Shown piece after piece: positions 60,863 through 64,000 of a stretch of DNA of 64,000 nt (its first letter is position 1; every line of letters starts with the position of its first letter). Below the pieces are notes generated by a model, which did no database searches, had not been told where the DNA came from, and worked only from the letters and a program-made list of their open reading frames with translations. The stretch covers positions 2,782,001 to 2,846,000 of the forward strand of contig NZ_CP008852.1 of the NCBI RefSeq assembly GCF_000725345.1. The letters run 5' to 3'. The stretch comes from Pelosinus sp. UFO1 (GTDB lineage Bacteria; Bacillota; Negativicutes; DSM-13327). The translations under genes were made by a program, and so were the position numbers.

Positions 60863-61924
60863 CTATTGTTTGTTGCTCTCTTCAATAATTTCCGCCAATA
60901 TATCACCAAACATTTCAATTCCACGCTCTGCTTCCTCTTTACTACTTTCCTGGCACCCTATTTCAATTAATAATGCCCGTGGGTGAAGATGTTGGTTATA
61001 GCGCCAATTTTCCATCTGAATTCCACGGGAAAGACCTGGATAGCGTTGATTCAACTTGGCATCAATTAATTTAGCAAAGGCATGATTTTGCTGCCAATGG
61101 GGTTGCACTAAATCCTGTTGTCCTACACAAACGATTATCTTGATTTTTGCGACCTCTACACCATTTACAATAGCCGTATAATTTTCTCGTTTATCGGCAT
61201 CACGATGAATATCAAAGAGCATCTGAATGGACGGGTTTTCGGCTAACATCTTCCTCACAGTAACTTCTGAAGCATCATAAGCTTTCATAAAACTAGGGTA
61301 ATCATGAATTGTCGTATTCTGTAGTGTGGAAATACCATAAGTACCTAACTTTTTTGTTAAGGCTTCTCCCACATCTACAATATCTCCTCGCTGACCACCC
61401 GGCTTGTGCGCTGCTCCAGAGCTAGGAATAAAGGACTCCGCTGTGTGAGTATAATATAACCCTACCACGGGTTTGCCACTTGGCAAACTGCTTTTCGTTT
61501 CAAATTTAGGAAAGTTAGGCAGACTCATAGCACTTACTGTTTGCGGCCCCGCTTTAAATTTTGCTAATATAGGAATTTCAGCCTGAAAGATAGATCTCAT
61601 ATCTTTAATATCCACACCGATAAAAAATAACAGTGTCTCTCTAATGACTTGTTGTATACTATCTTTATTTTTTATCGTAACTGGATTTTTCAATTCTGTA
61701 GCAGTATTTAGTCCTGGAACTCCTGAGAATAATATATCACGCCATTGTGGCACTCTATACTGTTTTTGTTGTATTGAACTATTGGCACTCACTGCTAAAG
61801 CTTCTTCAGATATCCCAAGATGAGGCCATATTGCTACACATAACAAAAATAACAACAGAAGAATTACTGCTATCCTTTTAGATGATTTATACTTTTCTCT
61901 ATGGCGAGCGCGTCTTGTTAACAT
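60863..61924 (-). CDS. spoIIP: Stage II sporulation protein P
   Basis: A 353-residue SpoIIP: a cytoplasmic basic start (MLTRRARHREKYKSSKR), one transmembrane helix and an extracytoplasmic amidase/endopeptidase domain with VGLYYTHTAESFIPS, FDIHRDA and LLIEIGCQESS, which carry the zinc ligands. With SpoIID and SpoIIM it degrades peptidoglycan for engulfment. GGGAGGAAAGG precedes the ATG. It follows gpr as in B. subtilis. Confidence 0.95.
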   Translation of the reverse strand: MLTRRARHREKYKSSKRIAVILLLLFLLCVAIWPHLGISEEALAVSANSSIQQKQYRVPQWRDILFSGVPGLNTATELKNPVTIKNKDSIQQVIRETLLFFIGVDIKDMRSIFQAEIPILAKFKAGPQTVSAMSLPNFPKFETKSSLPSGKPVVGLYYTHTAESFIPSSGAAHKPGGQRGDIVDVGEALTKKLGTYGISTLQNTTIHDYPSFMKAYDASEVTVRKMLAENPSIQMLFDIHRDADKRENYTAIVNGVEVAKIKIIVCVGQQDLVQPHWQQNHAFAKLIDAKLNQRYPGLSRGIQMENWRYNQHLHPRALLIEIGCQESSKEEAERGIEMFGDILAEIIEESNKQ

Positions 61925-62059
61925 CCTTTCCTCCCACTGACATCTATGCTAAGAATAACAGCAAGCACAGGTTGTCACACTTTTTTGTTTACATACAATG
62001 TATATGCTTTGGAGGAGAAGGATAGTACTGATTACGATATAAGAAAACAGCGAGTCATC

Positions 62060-63034
62060 TTAACCATGTAAATAGGTATGTATGTTTTCATAGTCAATAT
62101 GCGGGTGCATAGCTTGGTTGATCCCCCCAGCTAAAACGACGGCAATATCATCAATGAAACGATCTACTTCCTTAGGGGTAACCATTAAATCGCCCAACAC
62201 TTCTGGTAGAACTTGGCCGACAATTGTACGGCGATCTGTATCTGATAAATTCTCCATACTTTTAAAATAACGTGCAAAAGGAGCATGTTCTTGCAATGTA
62301 TTAATCGTATCCATCGCAATCGTAGAGGCATGAACAACAGTAGGTACCCCAATGGCAATAACAGGCACGCCTAAAGATTCCTTCGTTAATCCAAAGCGTT
62401 TATTTCCTACACCTGATCCAGGACTGATTCCTGTATTTGCCAGTTGGACTGTCGTAATCACTCTGCGAGTAGATGCCGCTGCTAATGCATCAATGGCAAT
62501 AACCAAATTAGGTTTTATTTTACTAACTAGCCCTTGTACAATTTCCACCGTTTCCATCCCTGTAATGCCTAAAACACCTGGTGCTATGGCACAAACGGAT
62601 CGCACCCCACCCTTAAGTTCAGGTGACAACATTTCCTGCAAATGACGAGTCACTACTATTTTATCAATTGCTCTAGGTCCTAAGGCATCAGGCGTAATAT
62701 TCCAATTTCCTAGACCGATAACCAATACAGTAGCATTTTTTCCCAAGTCCGCCATATCGACCAGTTCTTTCGCTAAGAGTTTCATAATCTTTTGCTGCAA
62801 AGGAGTATTTTTATAGCGAAGCCCCTGGGCTTCAATAGTCACATAAGTCCCTTTTCCTTTACCCATTATTTTCTCCGCCTCGGGAGTCGTAATATTAACC
62901 TTAGTAATAATAACTTCCTCATCCTCTGCCGTTTCCACTAGAACACCTGGAATATCTTCACTAACTTCTTTAGTTAACATCTCCCGCACTTCTAGCGCTA
63001 AGTCAGTACGACTGCTTCCTGTGAAATGGCCCAC
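62060..63034 (-). CDS. gpr: Germination protease GPR
   Basis: About 324 residues of the GPR aspartic-type protease: TDLALEVREML near the N-terminus (pro-region short), LVIGLGNWNITPDALGPRAI, VCAIAPGVLGITGMET and IAIDALAAASTRRV. It degrades small acid-soluble spore proteins at germination. AAGGAG fits GTG 63034 best (8 nt); ATG 63040 and GTG 63043 are too close to it but cannot be excluded. Confidence 0.95.
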   Translation of the reverse strand: MGHFTGSSRTDLALEVREMLTKEVSEDIPGVLVETAEDEEVIITKVNITTPEAEKIMGKGKGTYVTIEAQGLRYKNTPLQQKIMKLLAKELVDMADLGKNATVLVIGLGNWNITPDALGPRAIDKIVVTRHLQEMLSPELKGGVRSVCAIAPGVLGITGMETVEIVQGLVSKIKPNLVIAIDALAAASTRRVITTVQLANTGISPGSGVGNKRFGLTKESLGVPVIAIGVPTVVHASTIAMDTINTLQEHAPFARYFKSMENLSDTDRRTIVGQVLPEVLGDLMVTPKEVDRFIDDIAVVLAGGINQAMHPHIDYENIHTYLHG

Positions 63035-63066
63035 CCTCATCACTCCTTATTTATAAAATCAAGGTT

Positions 63067-63095
63067 ATATTACCCTAAATTAATAATAGCTATAC
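63067..63095 (-). promoter_or_regulatory. Putative forespore (sigma-F/G-like) promoter of gpr
   Basis: On the minus strand GTATA (63091-63095) and GGGTAATAT (63067-63075) are 15 bp apart, resembling sigma-F elements. gpr is transcribed by sigma-F and sigma-G in B. subtilis. Assignment is by pattern only. Confidence 0.4.
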
Positions 63096-63191
63096 AAATC
63101 AATACCAGCCTTCACAAACCTTGCCCTATTAGGGCAACATAACTACTCTAAAGAATTCCCAACTTATAGTTATAAATTTATTAAATGTTAC

Positions 63192-63220
63192 TTGCATTTT
63201 CCATAATCACATGCTAAGAT
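63192..63220 (+). promoter_or_regulatory. Sigma-A-type promoter of rpsT
   Basis: TTGCAT (63192-63197) and TAAGAT (63215-63220) are 17 bp apart, 37 nt upstream of the rpsT start. Confidence 0.5.
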
Positions 63221-63256
63221 ACTATAGGTAACATGCTCTTTAAGGAGGTGAATCAC

Positions 63257-63523
63257 TTGCCAAACATTAAATCATCTGAACGTAGCGTAAAAACTGATGC
63301 TGAGCGACGCGCTAGAAACTTTGCGGTGAGATCAACCATTAGAACTGTATCTCGCAAAGTAGTTGAGTCCGTAGCTGCTGGTAAAAACGATGAGGCGAAA
63401 GCCCTTCTAATTAATGCTAGCAAAACGATTGACAAGGCAGCCAGCAAAGGTGTTGTTCATAAAAATGCCGCGGCCCGCAAGAAATCGAGATTAGCTCGTA
63501 AACTTAATGCCTTAGCTAAGTAA
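63257..63523 (+). CDS. rpsT: 30S ribosomal protein S20
   Basis: An 88-residue basic S20: MPNIKSSERSVKTDAERRAR, then NFAVRSTIRTVSRKVVE and the C-terminal AASKGVVHKNAAARKKSRLARKLN type sequence. The start is TTG 63257, 7 nt after AAGGAGGTGA; an upstream ATG at 63233 would put the ribosome site within the gene. It is divergent from gpr and convergent with holA, the usual layout. Confidence 0.96.
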   Translation: MPNIKSSERSVKTDAERRARNFAVRSTIRTVSRKVVESVAAGKNDEAKALLINASKTIDKAASKGVVHKNAAARKKSRLARKLNALAK

Positions 63524-63529
63524 TTAAGA

Positions 63530-63566
63530 AAAAGCCCCTGTTCATTACATAATGAACAGGGGCTTT
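63530..63566 (+). terminator. Terminator of rpsT
   Basis: AAAAGCCCCTGTTCATT and AATGAACAGGGGCTTTT form a 17-bp stem with a small loop and T-tract, 8 nt after the rpsT stop. Confidence 0.9.
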
Positions 63567-63691
63567 TGCGTTTGATTTAACTATTTATCCGATGACTAAA
63601 CCGCTCTAAGACTCCCATCTTCATCTCGTTAACAGCCTGTAATATCCTGCCCTCTGGTTAGGATAACAGTCTGTAAAACTCGAAGTAAGTT

Positions 63692-63746
63692 CGCTCTAAG
63701 GATTTTCGAATCCAAGGCTCACTTATATAAGTGGGAGTTAAGAGCG
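63692..63746. repeat. Structured element with three-way-junction fold
   Basis: CGCTCT (63692-63697) pairs with AGAGCG (63741-63746) and encloses two hairpins: GGATT-TTCG-AATCC and CTCACTTATATAAGTGGGAG. No gene explains it. The rest of 63567-63771 has no reading frame I can support. Confidence 0.5.
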
Positions 63747-63773
63747 GCTAAGTCCCTGGATAAGTGCGCCTAA

Positions 63774-63804
63774 GATTCAGATGGAGTTAAAACTCCATCT
63801 GAAT
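63774..63804 (-). terminator. Terminator of holA
   Basis: GATTCAGATGGAGTT and AACTCCATCTGAATC form a 15-bp perfect stem with a tiny loop, 11 nt after the holA stop. Confidence 0.75.
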
Positions 63805-63814
63805 CAAGTCTTCT

Positions 63815-64000
63815 TTATCTACAAAGGGCAATAATAATTTGTTCAATTACGGAATGATTGGCTCTACCTGATTTTAAATCATAATCCGCAGCTGCCAAAG
63901 CCAAGGTTGCTTCTTTCAAGACCTCTAGCCTAAAATTTTGACTCTGTTTTAGCATCTTTTCACCAATGAAGGGCATTACACCAAGCTTTTCTGAAATTTC
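63815..64000 (-). CDS. holA: DNA polymerase III delta subunit, C-terminal end
   Basis: The last 61 codons of a minus-strand gene cut by the window edge, ending TAA at 63815-63817. The peptide EISEKLGVMPFIGEKML, then LKEATLALAAADYDLKSGRA and IEQIIIALCR, matches the HolA C-terminal helical domain, and the position beside rpsT is conserved in Bacillota. Delta loads the sliding clamp. Confidence 0.88.
   Translation of the reverse strand, partial: EISEKLGVMPFIGEKMLKQSQNFRLEVLKEATLALAAADYDLKSGRANHSVIEQIIIALCR

Overview
The window is AT-rich chromosomal DNA from an endospore-forming, anaerobic, diderm member of the Bacillota, most probably a Sporomusa/Pelosinus-type Negativicute. Sporulation genes (sigK, yyaC, yqfC, yqfD, gpr, spoIIP) occur together with an LptA/OstA-type outer-membrane transport protein and a membrane-bound uptake [NiFe] hydrogenase. 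The genus is inferred from gene content and was not tested by any search. Most genes lie on the minus strand.

Layout. 1-3.0 kb: part of a skin-like element carrying a YmaF-family gene (cut by the window edge), an AraC/GyrI-type regulator and a large serine recombinase. The element interrupts sigK, whose 5' half follows at 2.9-3.4 kb. 3.7-9.4 kb: a 29-residue membrane peptide, yyaC, a Na/Pi-type transporter, a zur-znuC-znuB zinc operon and an ABC exporter. 9.5-13.1 kb: an NlpC/P60 wall hydrolase under a c-di-AMP riboswitch, a glycosyltransferase, aroH and small Cys-rich proteins. 12.7-18.7 kb: a tatA, radical SAM, hydrogenase small and large subunit, cytochrome b, maturation protease and HupH gene set. 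18.8-26.9 kb: trxA, rnpB, nif3, trmK, four tRNAs, rpoD, dnaG and dgt. 27.1-33.5 kb: lptA, the PPDK regulator, glyS, glyQ with a T-box, a DUF4342 gene, recO and yqzL. 33.6-41.3 kb: a CNNM/CBS protein, era, cdd, dgkA, ybeY, pgpH, yqfD and yqfC, in the usual Bacillota order but without phoH. 41.5-47.4 kb: a solitary HerA-like ATPase, a flotillin/NfeD operon, yqeY, rpsU and a HIT protein. 47.6-57.2 kb: the heat-shock cluster hrcA, chaperonin, grpE, dnaK, dnaJ, then prmA, rsmE and mtaB, with a perfect CIRCE operator. 57.3-64 kb: hemW, lepA, a YqxA-position gene, spoIIP, gpr, then rpsT divergent and the 3' end of holA.

Most notable observations: (i) sigK is split by a recombinase-bearing element arranged like the B. 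subtilis skin; (ii) the chaperonin in the hrcA-dnaK operon is of the archaeal/thermosome (group II/III) type, not GroEL; (iii) a roughly 95-nt structured element ending in a terminator-like hairpin occurs twice, with a third partial copy; (iv) a separate three-way-junction-like element lies beside holA; (v) the hydrogenase operon contains its own tatA and a NirJ-like radical SAM gene.
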